A stretch of DNA of 64,000 nt from Oxyruncus cristatus (Eukaryota > Chordata > Aves > Passeriformes > Cotingidae). The stretch covers positions 860,831 to 924,830 of the forward strand of contig VXAY01007404.1 in assembly GCA_013399855.1 (NCBI GenBank). Direction: 5' to 3'. Below the pieces are notes generated by a model. The model was not told the DNA's origin. It was given only the letters and a program-made list of their open reading frames with translations, and ran no database searches. Below, one piece after another: positions 63,285-64,000 of the stretch. Within the stretch, counting starts at the first letter, position 1. The number at the start of each line of letters is the position of its first letter. The position numbers were made by a program, and so were the translations under genes.

Positions 63285-64000
63285 GTGTAGATATTTGGAC
63301 TGGCGCTGCTTAACATCTTTGTCAGTCACATGAACAGCAGGATTGAGTGCACCCCCAGCAAGTTTGTCAGTGACACCAAATTGTGTGGTGCAGTCGACAT
63401 GCTGGAGGGAAGAGATGCTAAGGATCCAAAGGGTCCTTGACTGGCTTGAGGAGTGGTTATGTGTGAACCTCATGAGGTTCAGCAAGGCCAAGTGCAAGGT
63501 CCTGCACATGGGTTAGGCCAACCCCAAGCATAAATACAGACTGAGAGGAGAACGGCTTGAAACTGGCTCTGAGAAGAGGCTCTTGAGGGAGTTGGCTGAT
63601 GAGAAGCTCAGCTTGACCCAGCAATGTGTGCTTGCAGCCCAGAAAGCCAATCAGATTCTGGGCTGCATCAAAAGAAGTGTGGCCAGCAGGTCGAGGGAGG
63701 TGATTCTGCCCCTCTGCTCTCTTGAGGCTCCACCTGGAGTACTCTGGGTTCTCCAACATAAGAAGGACATAAGCCTGCTGGAGTGAGTCCAGAGAAGAGC
63801 CATGAAGTTGATCAGAGGGCTGGAGTAGCTCTTCCATGAAGACAGGAGGAGAGAGCTGAGGTTGCTCAGACTGGAGAAGAGGCTGCTCCAGGGCCTTCTT
63901 ACAGCATCCTTCCAGTACTTAAAATGGGCCTACAAGAAAGCTGAGGACTTTTTACAAGGGCATGTAGTGGTAGGACATGGGGGAATGGCTTTAAACTAAA
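63285..64000 (+). mobile_element. CR1 LINE fragment, plus strand, runs off right edge
   Basis: It starts in the middle of the reverse transcriptase (LLNIFVSHM, about 63307) and continues through KFVSDTKLCG, RFSKAKCKVLHMG, KANQILGCIKRSVASRSRE (about 63640-63700) and the CR1 3' segment with AYKKAEDF near 63930. The catalytic FADD-type box reads FVSD, so the first aspartate is lost. At least two in-frame stops or frameshifts are visible (TAG after VLHMG, TGA after SLLE). It is more diverged from the 10-11 kb copy than a same-subfamily duplicate would be, so it probably belongs to a different subfamily. The 3' tail lies outside the window. Confidence 0.92.

Overview
The window is vertebrate nuclear DNA, and almost certainly avian. 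It is AT-rich, sparse in genes, carries chicken-repeat-1 (CR1) LINE copies and bird-type endogenous retroviral LTRs, and holds one cadherin gene start whose peptide closely resembles bird and mammal cadherin-7. Nothing in it looks bacterial or viral in organisation.

The only host gene I can support is CDH7 (cadherin-7, a type II classical cadherin), on the minus strand and cut off by the window's left edge. Its CpG-island promoter and a non-coding first exon lie at about 31.25-31.9 kb. Intron 1 runs from 31253 down to 22602. Exon 2 (22202-22601) carries 190 nt of 5'UTR and the first 70 codons: signal peptide, prodomain, furin site and the first residues of EC1. Intron 2 then fills everything from 22201 to the left edge. 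I could not find exon 3, so intron 2 exceeds 22 kb here.

Intron 2 holds a probable solo LTR (about 3010-3367, same strand as CDH7) and a 1.3 kb 5'-truncated CR1 LINE (about 10195-11525, opposite strand). It also has low-complexity tracts, the most striking being a T/G-poor A/C run near 18.6 kb. Intron 1 holds a perfect 13-bp inverted repeat near 29.0 kb.

The right half (about 32.8-64 kb) is 5' flanking or intergenic DNA with no host exon that I recognise. It contains a badly decayed relic of a retrotransposon reverse-transcriptase C-terminus (about 36257-36519), a retroviral LTR with attached leader (about 45400-46275, minus), an ERVL-like LTR (about 61186-61480, plus), a short CR1 3' tip (about 62165-62225, minus) and a larger CR1 fragment running off the right edge (63285-64000, plus).

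The most informative points are the CDH7 5' end, the decayed RT relic and the truncated retroviral element. At the CDH7 5' end I see a G4-capable promoter, an upstream ORF spliced across the exon 1/2 junction, and a 14-A run just before the start codon. I found no clearly novel gene system.
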